The notes under the pieces are model-generated. The model had not been told where the DNA came from. It did no database searches and saw only the letters and a list, made by a program, of their open reading frames with translations. From Bacillota bacterium (lineage in GTDB: Bacteria; Bacillota; Clostridia; Peptostreptococcales; Anaerovoracaceae), in NCBI GenBank assembly GCA_017386805.1, contig JAFOGM010000213.1:1-11056 (forward strand): a stretch of 11,056 bases of DNA, given 5' to 3'. Both the position numbers and the translations under genes were made by a program. Every line of letters starts with the position of its first letter. Positions within the stretch are counted from its first letter, which is position 1. This document shows, in pieces, positions 1 through 5,443 of this stretch.

Positions 1-85
1 AAGCGGCAGAAACCGGCATTACCGATACCAGGAGTATCAATATCATCAGGAAGGCTGCTGCATTTTTTATAAATCTGTTTTTCAT
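1..85 (-). CDS. Secreted protein of unknown function, N-terminus only
   Basis: This is the first 28 codons of a gene that runs off the left edge of the window. The visible peptide is a classic Sec signal peptide: a basic N-region (MKNRFIKN), a hydrophobic core rich in Ala, Leu, Ile and Val, and a likely signal peptidase I site at VSA-A near residue 27. There is no lipobox Cys, so the product is probably exported or cell-wall associated rather than a lipoprotein. The ATG at 85 follows a purine-rich AAAGGGG stretch, a plausible ribosome binding site, and lies about 33 nt downstream of a strong predicted promoter. What the mature protein does cannot be seen. The tandem Spo0A-like boxes upstream suggest a stationary-phase or sporulation-related role, but that is inference. 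Confidence 0.75.
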   Translation of the reverse strand, partial: MKNRFIKNAAAFLMILILLVSVMPVSAA

Positions 86-124
86 ATCCCCATTTCCCCT
101 TTTTCGTTATGTAGTACGTATATT

Positions 125-153
125 ATTATAATTCTCCAAGAATACATCTTCAA
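125..153 (-). promoter_or_regulatory. Sigma-A promoter of the secreted-protein gene
   Basis: On the minus strand the -35 element TTGAAG (148-153) and a perfect -10 element TATAAT (125-130) are separated by exactly 17 bp. Transcription should start near position 118, giving a leader of about 33 nt before the ATG at 85. Confidence 0.75.
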
Positions 154-175
154 CATTATTCGACAAAAGTCGACA
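149..175 (-). promoter_or_regulatory. Three tandem Spo0A-box-like sites
   Basis: Read on the minus strand, three heptamers follow each other with 3-nt gaps: TGTCGAC (169-175), TGTCGAA (159-165) and TGTTGAA (149-155). The middle one is a perfect match to the 0A box TGTCGAA and the others differ at one base. The start-to-start period is exactly 10 bp, the known arrangement for tandem Spo0A binding on one face of the helix, and the last heptamer overlaps the -35 element. The first two boxes also form an inverted repeat TCGAC-AAAA-GTCGA, so a different dimeric regulator is possible. Position relative to the -35 suggests activation, though repression cannot be excluded. Confidence 0.55.
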
Positions 176-224
176 TTATCTGCATTCTCATCAAGGCCAC
201 AGTCAGACCTAAAATGCCTCTACC

Positions 225-308
225 TTTCCCCCTCGAAGTACAACCATTCTAATTCATAAACACCCCACCACTTACGAAAGCAACTCTGTAAGTATCGTCT
301 CTCCATGG
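225..308. repeat. Direct repeat, copy A (~84 bp)
   Basis: This stretch aligns with 764-844 in the same orientation at roughly 80 percent identity by eye. The best-conserved blocks are AGTACAACCATTCTAAT, CTTACGAAA, ACTCTGTA, TATCGT and TCCATGG. Copy A is about 3 bp longer because of small indels. Similarity may fade out gradually to about 320 and 860. The copies flank the three inverted-repeat units. On the minus strand copy A contains a 28-codon open frame (220-306) that has no ribosome binding site and is not conserved in frame in copy B, so the repeat is not obviously coding. It could be a dispersed intergenic element or a remnant of duplication. Confidence 0.65.
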
Positions 309-330
309 GGACTGGCGGTAAGTTGAGCTT

Positions 331-382
331 CTCCTGCGGGAGTAACCTCACCGACTGCTGTCATGCGGTGGGGAAATCGGTG
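331..382. other. Structured intergenic stretch with two competing hairpins
   Basis: A tight hairpin CTCC-TGCG-GGAG sits at 331-342. It is followed by an 8-bp stem, CCTCACCG (346-353) with CGGTGGGG (366-373), with one G-T pair when read on the plus strand and a 12-nt loop. The segment CACCGA (349-354) can instead pair with TCGGTG at 377-382, so two mutually exclusive stems are possible. No U-tract follows on either strand, so this is not an intrinsic terminator. It resembles the folding logic of a leader RNA, but there is no gene immediately downstream on either strand and no riboswitch class is recognised. Confidence 0.3.
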
Positions 383-466
383 AAATAAAAACATGAGACT
401 AGCTCTGCCTATTTCAATTATTTCTAAACTGTACCCGTCTTTACATTTCCCGAATCGCCTCTAATT

Positions 467-505
467 TTGCCAATTTTATTTACTGAAGTTGCAGCGAATT
501 GGCAA
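467..505. repeat. Inverted-repeat unit 1, TTGCCAA-N25-TTGGCAA
   Basis: TTGCCAA (467-473) and its reverse complement TTGGCAA (499-505) start exactly 32 bp apart. The match extends to 9 bp here (TTGCCAATT with AATTGGCAA). The 25-bp spacer is AT-rich and not similar to the spacers of units 2 and 3. It could be a paired binding site about three helical turns apart, or a small hairpin in RNA. Confidence 0.6.
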
Positions 506-602
506 TTTCTTTGACTCAAGCTCAGTTTTGTCCACGATTCTATTTACAATAACATAACCCATATCACATTTCCGTCCTACATGCGAAGAAGCATCCCTAA
601 AA

Positions 603-641
603 TTGCCAATTAATCTCCGCATCCAAAAGTCCTTTTGGCAA
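603..641. repeat. Inverted-repeat unit 2, TTGCCAA-N25-TTGGCAA
   Basis: Arms lie at 603-609 and 635-641, again exactly 32 bp start to start, and extend to 8 bp (ATTGCCAA with TTGGCAAT). The spacer sequence differs from that of the other units, so the arms and their distance are what is conserved. The unit starts 136 bp from unit 1 and 84 bp from unit 3. Confidence 0.6.
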
Positions 642-686
642 TACAACTGCTGCTTCCTCCTGTTGTCTTTGCCTAGTACTGATTTT

Positions 687-725
687 TTGCCAATCCGCGC
701 TCGACATAACTTCGCATATTGGCAA
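687..725. repeat. Inverted-repeat unit 3, TTGCCAA-N25-TTGGCAA
   Basis: Arms lie at 687-693 and 719-725 with the same 32-bp start-to-start spacing. They extend to 8 bp (TTGCCAAT with ATTGGCAA) and are bordered by T-runs on both outer sides of the plus strand. The T-run after the right arm makes this copy look slightly like a terminator, but an 8-bp AT-rich stem with a 23-24 nt loop would be weak. Confidence 0.6.
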
Positions 726-763
726 TTTTTTATGATCTTCGGTAAGCGATACCGTTTCTTCCC

Positions 764-844
764 TTTTCCCCTCGGAGTACAACCATTCTAATCCCTAACC
801 CCCTCCTCTTACGAAAACGACTCTGTATTATCGTTCGTCCATGG
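764..844. repeat. Direct repeat, copy B (~81 bp)
   Basis: This is the partner of the repeat at 225-308, same orientation. Indels shift the reading frame between the copies, and copy B carries stops in the frame that is open in copy A, so selection on a protein is not evident. It sits about 50 bp from the terminator of the mal operon, at the right boundary of the unexplained intergenic region. Confidence 0.65.
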
Positions 845-893
845 AGGCTTGGCAGCGATACCACCACCCATCCCCCATGGACAAACACAAAAA

Positions 894-920
894 AGAGGCT
901 GTCTCATTGAGACAGCCTCT
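894..920 (-). terminator. Intrinsic terminator of the mal operon
   Basis: A perfect 12-bp stem, AGAGGCTGTCTC with GAGACAGCCTCT, closes a 3-nt loop. On the minus strand it is followed directly by a run of six T. It lies 66 bp past the stop codon of the ATPase gene, the last gene of the operon. The plus strand has only a broken T-run (GATTTTATTG), so termination is mainly in the minus direction. Confidence 0.9.
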
Positions 921-986
921 GATTTTATTGATGTTGTGTGTTTGCAGTGTTGTATGTTTGAAGCCGAAGCTTCAACGATTTTGGAA

Positions 987-2159
987 TTAGAATTCCAGAT
1001 TCTTTTCCGTTTCCTTGGAGAAGACGTGAGCCACGTTTCCGCCAAAGGTGAAGGCAACCTTCTGACCCATTTCAAAGTGATTCTGGGGCTGACCGGCCAT
1101 ATCCATGGTCTGAGCGATGATGATCACGCTCTTACCGCATGCATTGACATGCAGGTGAGCAGCACTGCCCATCATTTCACAAACGTCGATTTCGCCGTGA
1201 ATCGCACCTTCGGTTTCACCGCACATCATGATGTGTTCCGGACGAACGCCCAGAGTCACCTGCTGCGGTTCCACATTGTTTGCTGCCAGTCGTTCCTGCT
1301 TTTCCGGAGCCAGTTCGATGGCTGCACCATCCAGAACAACCGCATACTTTCCATCCTTCTTGATCAGTTCCGCATCGAAGAAGTTCATCTGCGGGGAACC
1401 GATGAAACCTGCAACGAACAGGTTTACGGGATGTTCGAAGGCATCCTGGGGAGTTGCGATCTGCTGAACGAAGCCGTCTCTCATAACGATTAGACGATCG
1501 CCCAGAGTCATCGCTTCGGTCTGGTCGTGAGTAACGTAGATGAAGGTGGTATCAATGCGCTGACGCAGTTTGATGATTTCTGCTCTCATCTGGTTTCTCA
1601 GCTTGGCATCCAGGTTGGACAGAGGTTCGTCCATCAGCAGAACCTTCGGCTTACGAACGATTGCTCGGCCGATGGCAACACGCTGACGCTGACCGCCGGA
1701 CAGTTCCTTGGGCTTACGATCCAGATACTTGGTGATGTCCAGGATCTCAGCAGCTTCGCGAACCTTCTTATCGATTTCATCCTTGGGCAGCTTTGCTAAC
1801 TGCAGGGGGAACGCCATGTTGTCATATACGTTCTTGTGCGGATACAGAGCGTAGGACTGGAATACCATGGCGATGTCTCGATCCTTGGGAGCTACGTCGT
1901 TTACCAGGTTTCCGTCGATATACAGTTCACCGTCGGTGATGTCTTCCAGACCGGCAACCATTCGCATGGTGGTAGACTTACCGCAGCCGGAAGGACCGAT
2001 CAGAACGATAAATTCTTTATCTGCGATGTCGATGGACAGATCCTGAACTGCTACAACACCTTCTTCGGTGATCTGCAGATTGGTCTTCTTCCCCTTCTTC
2101 ATCTTTTTCTTGTCTACGGGATAGACTTTCTTAATATTCTTTAAAGTTAAGCTTGCCAT
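987..2159 (-). CDS. malK: Sugar ABC transporter ATPase (MalK/MsmX/UgpC type)
   Basis: This 390-residue protein is the cytoplasmic ATPase that powers a carbohydrate importer of the CUT1 family. Motifs are complete and in order: Walker A GPSGCGKST (55-63), Q-loop in VFQSYALYPH (Q101), signature LSGGQ (153-157), Walker B VLLMDEP (173-179), D-loop SNLDAK and switch histidine H211 in YVTHDQTEA. From about residue 235 to the end is the OB-fold regulatory domain typical of MalK and MsmX, including GVRPEH near 304. A Lys-rich insertion lies at about residues 17-34, between the first strand and the AVQDLSIDI segment, where shorter family members have almost nothing. The ATG at 2159 has AAGGAG 9 nt upstream and overlaps the end of malQ by 13 bp. 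Placement after the permease genes suggests it serves this transporter, although MsmX-type ATPases often energise several sugar importers. Confidence 0.93.
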   Translation of the reverse strand: MASLTLKNIKKVYPVDKKKMKKGKKTNLQITEEGVVAVQDLSIDIADKEFIVLIGPSGCGKSTTMRMVAGLEDITDGELYIDGNLVNDVAPKDRDIAMVFQSYALYPHKNVYDNMAFPLQLAKLPKDEIDKKVREAAEILDITKYLDRKPKELSGGQRQRVAIGRAIVRKPKVLLMDEPLSNLDAKLRNQMRAEIIKLRQRIDTTFIYVTHDQTEAMTLGDRLIVMRDGFVQQIATPQDAFEHPVNLFVAGFIGSPQMNFFDAELIKKDGKYAVVLDGAAIELAPEKQERLAANNVEPQQVTLGVRPEHIMMCGETEGAIHGEIDVCEMMGSAAHLHVNACGKSVIIIAQTMDMAGQPQNHFEMGQKVAFTFGGNVAHVFSKETEKNLEF

Positions 2160-3640
2160 GGTTTACTGCTCCTTCCGTAAATACGGGCTGCTTCGCCGAT
2201 TTTTTCGGTCAGTTCTTTGGTGATCTGCTCTTCCTTCATTCTCCACTGCCAGTTTCCACCCAGGATACCGGGAGTATTCATTCTGGATTCTGCATCTAAG
2301 CCCAGATAATCCTGCATCTGCGCAACGAACAGATTCGCTACGGAACTGAGACCGCCGCGGAGGATACCCCAGTTGAAGCCTTCTTCGTCGTTCAGGCCCA
2401 GATACTGACGGGCAAACTTCACGTCGTCTTCCGCAGCTTCGTGTTCCCAGGCCATGACCGGAGTATTGTCGTGGGTTCCCACGTAGCATACGCAGTTTTC
2501 AGTGTAAGTATGAGGCAGGTAGTTGGACGGTTCTCTGGAGTCGAAAGCAAATTCCAGAACCTTCATTCCGGGGAGACCGGAGTCAGCCAGAAGCTGTTTT
2601 ACTTCCGGTGTCAGGAAGCCCAAGTCTTCTGCGATGAATTCCACGTTGTGGAACCAGGAGGTCAGTACGCCAACCAGATCCATGCCGGGGCCTTTTACCC
2701 AGTGACCGTTCTTCGCAGTGGTTTCACCGTAGGGAACAGCCCAGTAGCTTTCCATGCCGCGGAAGTGGTCGATGCGCAGAACATCGTAGAGTTTTGCAGC
2801 ACCTTCAATGCGGCGGATCCACCAGCCATAGCCGTCTCTCTTCATGGCATCCCAGTCATACAGCGGGTTGCCCCACAGCTGACCGTCAGCACTGAAGTAA
2901 TCGGGCGGTACGCCGGAAACTTCCTTGGGTACGTTCTTTTCGTCCAGCTGGAAGCACTTGGGTTCTGCCCAAACGTCTGCGGAGTCCAAGGCAACGTAGA
3001 TGGGCATATCACCGATGATGCCCACGCCCTTTTCCTTGGCATAAGCGCGGAGCTTGTTCCACTGCTGGAAGAACAGATACTGGATGTAAGTGAACAGGCG
3101 AACATCGTCATCCAGTTCCTTACGATATCTTTCTACGGAATCGCCCTGTCTCAGGCGGATGTCTTCATCCCATTCTGTCCAGGCCTTCATGCCGAAATGA
3201 CGCTTCAGCGCCATGTACAGCGCGTAGTCCGGAAGCCATGCATTGTCCAGCTCAAAGTTCTTCACCTTGATCCGGTCGCGTTCCCAACCACGGTCCAGTG
3301 CCTTTTTCAGAATGATAAAACGGGAATTGTAGATCTTTTCATAATCCACATATTCCGGATTGGAACCCCAATCCATAGCGTCGATTTCTTCCTTGGTCAG
3401 AAGGCCATCTTCCACCAGCATATCCAGGTCCACGAAGTAAGGATTTCCTGCATAGGTGGAGAAGCTCTGATAGGGAGAATCTCCATGGCTGGTAGGTCCT
3501 ACCGGCAGCATCTGCCACCAAGCCTGTCCAGCCTCAGCCAGAAAGTCGACAAAGTTGTAAGCTGCTTTTCCCAGAGAGCCGATGCCGTAGGGAGAAGGCA
3601 GCGAGGATACGGATAATAAAATACCGCAGCTTCTTTTCAT
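2147..3640 (-). CDS. malQ: 4-alpha-glucanotransferase (amylomaltase), GH77
   Basis: The 497-residue enzyme transfers alpha-1,4-glucan segments between maltodextrins in the cytoplasm, releasing glucose and making longer chains. Length is usual for bacterial MalQ. The N-terminus (SCGILLSVSSLPSPYGIGS) and the WWQMLPVGPT segment are family hallmarks. The catalytic triad is visible: nucleophile D291 in LRIDHFRG, acid/base E338 in EFIAEDLG, and D391 in VGTHDNTP. The C-terminal SRMNTPG and GGNWQWRM segments are also typical. The ATG at 3640 follows AAGGAG, which lies just past the malG stop, 15 bp away, so the genes are cotranscribed. Its presence inside a transporter operon is the best evidence that the imported sugar is a maltodextrin. 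Confidence 0.96.
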   Translation of the reverse strand: MKRSCGILLSVSSLPSPYGIGSLGKAAYNFVDFLAEAGQAWWQMLPVGPTSHGDSPYQSFSTYAGNPYFVDLDMLVEDGLLTKEEIDAMDWGSNPEYVDYEKIYNSRFIILKKALDRGWERDRIKVKNFELDNAWLPDYALYMALKRHFGMKAWTEWDEDIRLRQGDSVERYRKELDDDVRLFTYIQYLFFQQWNKLRAYAKEKGVGIIGDMPIYVALDSADVWAEPKCFQLDEKNVPKEVSGVPPDYFSADGQLWGNPLYDWDAMKRDGYGWWIRRIEGAAKLYDVLRIDHFRGMESYWAVPYGETTAKNGHWVKGPGMDLVGVLTSWFHNVEFIAEDLGFLTPEVKQLLADSGLPGMKVLEFAFDSREPSNYLPHTYTENCVCYVGTHDNTPVMAWEHEAAEDDVKFARQYLGLNDEEGFNWGILRGGLSSVANLFVAQMQDYLGLDAESRMNTPGILGGNWQWRMKEEQITKELTEKIGEAARIYGRSSKPWQA

Positions 3641-3655
3641 GATGTAATTCTCCTT

Positions 3656-4495
3656 CTAGCCCTTGACAGCGCCAGCTAATACACCCTTGATGATGTGTTT
3701 CTGGCCCAGCAGGTAAATAACGATAACAGGTAATACGGTCAGAACGATACATGCCATCATGGGACCCATTTCCACGCGGCCATAGCTTCCTCTGAAGTAC
3801 TGGATCAGCATGGGGATGGTTCTGTACTTCTTGATATCCAGAACCAGAGTCGGCAGTAAGTAGTCGTTCCATACCCACATGGTTTCCAGAACACCAACAG
3901 AGATCATGGTCGGCTTCAGGATGGGGAATACTACCTTGAAATACGTCTGTAAGGGGGAGCAGCCGTCGATCATAGCTGCTTCTTCGATTTCGATGGGGAT
4001 GGACTTCATGAATCCGGAGAACATGAAGACCGCCAGACCGGCACCAAAGCCCAGATAGATGATGCAGATGTTGAACGGAGTGTTCAGGTCCAGCTTGTCC
4101 GCAGTCTGGGACAGAGTGAACATTACCATCTGGAAGGGTACTACCATGGAGAAGGCGCACAGCAGGTATACCATCTTGGAGATCCAGTTGTTGACTCTGG
4201 TGATGTACCATGCGCACATGGAACAGCACAGCAGGATCAGTGCAACGGAGCTGATGGTGATGAATAAGCTGTAGAACAAGCTTTCCAGGAAGCCATTGGA
4301 ATTGATGGCTGCAATATAGTTCTGGAAGCCAGCAAAGGTTTCAGCCGTGGGTAAATCGAAGGATGTTCCTGTACTGATGAAGCGTTCCTGCTTGAAGGAG
4401 TTCAGAACCACCATGACGATGGGGTACATATACAGCGCACAAACGATGCTGAAGAAAATGGTCCAACCCAGACCGGATCCTTTCTTATCTCTCAT
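3656..4495 (-). CDS. malG: Sugar ABC transporter permease, MalG type
   Basis: This is a 279-residue inner-membrane permease of the CUT1 carbohydrate importer family with about six hydrophobic segments (roughly 11-31, 73-97, 107-127, 142-162, 195-215 and 246-264). The cytoplasmic EAA loop that docks on the ATPase reads EEAAMIDG (171-178), followed by the family pattern ending FPILKPT. The C-terminus (QKHIIKGVLAGAVKG) is characteristic of the MalG-type subunit. It starts at an ATG that shares one base with the malF stop codon (TAATG), so translation is probably coupled. It pairs with the upstream MalF-type subunit to form the channel. Exact sugar specificity is not readable from this protein. 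Confidence 0.92.
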   Translation of the reverse strand: MRDKKGSGLGWTIFFSIVCALYMYPIVMVVLNSFKQERFISTGTSFDLPTAETFAGFQNYIAAINSNGFLESLFYSLFITISSVALILLCCSMCAWYITRVNNWISKMVYLLCAFSMVVPFQMVMFTLSQTADKLDLNTPFNICIIYLGFGAGLAVFMFSGFMKSIPIEIEEAAMIDGCSPLQTYFKVVFPILKPTMISVGVLETMWVWNDYLLPTLVLDIKKYRTIPMLIQYFRGSYGRVEMGPMMACIVLTVLPVIVIYLLGQKHIIKGVLAGAVKG

Positions 4496-5346
4496 TACTG
4501 CTGCACCTCCTTAGAACGTGTTGCACGCAGCTGACTCAGTGCGATGCAAACAACCAGTACGAAGAAAACAACGGCCTTCGCCTGTCCGATACCCTTCCAC
4601 TGAGGACCGGAGCGTGCATAGAACGTAGTGTAGATGTTCAATGCCAGCATTTCGGTCATGTGTGCAGGTTCCCCGGCGGTCAGAGCCAGGTTCTGGTCGA
4701 ACAGTTTGAAGGAATTGGTGATGGTCAGGAACAGACAGATGGTGATGGAGGGCATAACCATGGGCAGCTTTACCTTGAACAGGGTCTGCATGGAAGATGC
4801 GCCATCGATCTCAGCTGCTTCCACCAGTTCCGGCGGAACGTTCTGAAGACCTGCCACGTAAATGATCATCATGTAACCGACTTGCTGCCAAGCCATCAGG
4901 ATGATCAGACCCCAGTAGCCGGCAGTTGTATTTAAGCTTAACAGCGGCTGACCCAGGTTGGACAGAACACAGTTGAACAGAATCTGCCAGATATAACCCA
5001 GGACGATACCACCGATCAGATTCGGCATAAAGAAGACAGTTCGGAATATATTGGTGCCCTTAATATTCCGGGTAAGGGCCAGCGCTACAGAGAACGCCAG
5101 AACATTGATTACAACAGTAGATACCACTGCGAAAGATACGGTAAACCAGAAGGAATCCGTAAAGGTGGAGTCGGTCATCGCTTTCACATAGTTTTCCAGA
5201 CCGACGAATTTTGCATTTTTTACGGTAGTAAATCTGCAAAGGGATAAATACAGGCCTTGAAGGAATGGCCATATAAATCCGATACAAAAGGCTGCAAATG
5301 TTGGCAGCACGAAGACGGGAAACCACTTTTTCAGTGCTTTTTCCAT
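4495..5346 (-). CDS. malF: Sugar ABC transporter permease, MalF type
   Basis: This 283-residue protein is the partner permease. It has the short N-terminal helix and about six membrane segments (roughly 10-32, 68-92, 106-127, 144-166, 198-215 and 256-271). The EAA loop reads EAAEIDG (176-182) followed by the conserved KLPMVMPS. It lacks the large periplasmic P2 loop of enteric MalF, as expected for Gram-positive CUT1 transporters. The ATG at 5346 has a GGGAG-type ribosome binding site. A 97-bp gap containing a strong hairpin separates it from malE, while it overlaps malG by one base. Confidence 0.92.
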   Translation of the reverse strand: MEKALKKWFPVFVLPTFAAFCIGFIWPFLQGLYLSLCRFTTVKNAKFVGLENYVKAMTDSTFTDSFWFTVSFAVVSTVVINVLAFSVALALTRNIKGTNIFRTVFFMPNLIGGIVLGYIWQILFNCVLSNLGQPLLSLNTTAGYWGLIILMAWQQVGYMMIIYVAGLQNVPPELVEAAEIDGASSMQTLFKVKLPMVMPSITICLFLTITNSFKLFDQNLALTAGEPAHMTEMLALNIYTTFYARSGPQWKGIGQAKAVVFFVLVVCIALSQLRATRSKEVQQ

Positions 5347-5393
5347 AACATCTCCCTCACTTTCATGACGGCGCTTTCATTCTGTTGATGCAG

Positions 5394-5423
5394 AAATGAG
5401 GGGCCTGTTGGAGCCCCTCATTT
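5394..5423 (-). promoter_or_regulatory. Intercistronic hairpin between malE and malF
   Basis: A perfect 11-bp stem, AAATGAGGGGC with GCCCCTCATTT, closes an 8-nt loop in the gap after malE. The minus-strand continuation (TCTGC) has no real U-run beyond the stem, so it should be a leaky terminator or a 3' RNA-protecting structure. In sugar transporter operons such elements keep the binding-protein mRNA above the permease mRNA, and that is the likely role here. Confidence 0.7.
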
Positions 5424-5443
5424 CAAGACGTATGTTGTCAATA

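Larger units (their letters stand above)
176..893. other. Long intergenic region without a convincing gene
   Basis: About 720 bp separates the mal-operon terminator from the upstream control region of the secreted-protein gene. Both strands have short open frames, the longest about 60 codons at 597-791, but none has a ribosome binding site at a usable distance or recognisable motifs. The content that can be named is structural: direct repeats A and B, three TTGCCAA/TTGGCAA units, and the hairpins at 331-382. There is also a small ATGC-GAAGAA-GCAT hairpin at 581-594. The region looks like accumulated intergenic repeat elements rather than a decayed gene, but a strongly degraded insertion cannot be excluded. 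Confidence 0.6.

Noticed and set aside
220..306. 28-codon minus-strand micro-ORF in repeat copy A, containing FRKWWGVYELEWLYFEGER
   Set aside because: It has no ribosome binding site before its ATG, and the frame is broken by stops and indels in copy B.
340..420. Resemblance to a cobalamin riboswitch (GGGGAAATCGGTGAAA)
   Set aside because: Only one short segment is similar; the core B12 box and the GCCACTG region are absent and no B12-related gene follows.
467..725. CRISPR-like array
   Set aside because: The arms are only 7-9 bp, they alternate in orientation, unit-to-unit distances differ (136 and 84 bp), and no cas gene is present.
694..727. Inverted-repeat unit 3 as an intrinsic terminator on the plus strand
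   Set aside because: The stem is only 8 bp and AT-rich with a loop of over 20 nt, and there is no plus-strand gene upstream to terminate.
597..791. Small open frames of about 60 codons on both strands in the intergenic region
   Set aside because: The minus frame starts at TTG without a usable ribosome binding site and overlaps repeat copy B; the plus frame mirrors it. Neither has domain features. I kept the peptide pattern only as a finding.
2441..3616. Long plus-strand open frame of 391 codons opposite malQ
   Set aside because: It is an antisense shadow of a gene with clear GH77 motifs, shows no recognisable domain and has no supported ribosome binding site. Other long plus-strand frames at 849-1493, 6134-6748 and 9009-9599 are rejected for the same reason.
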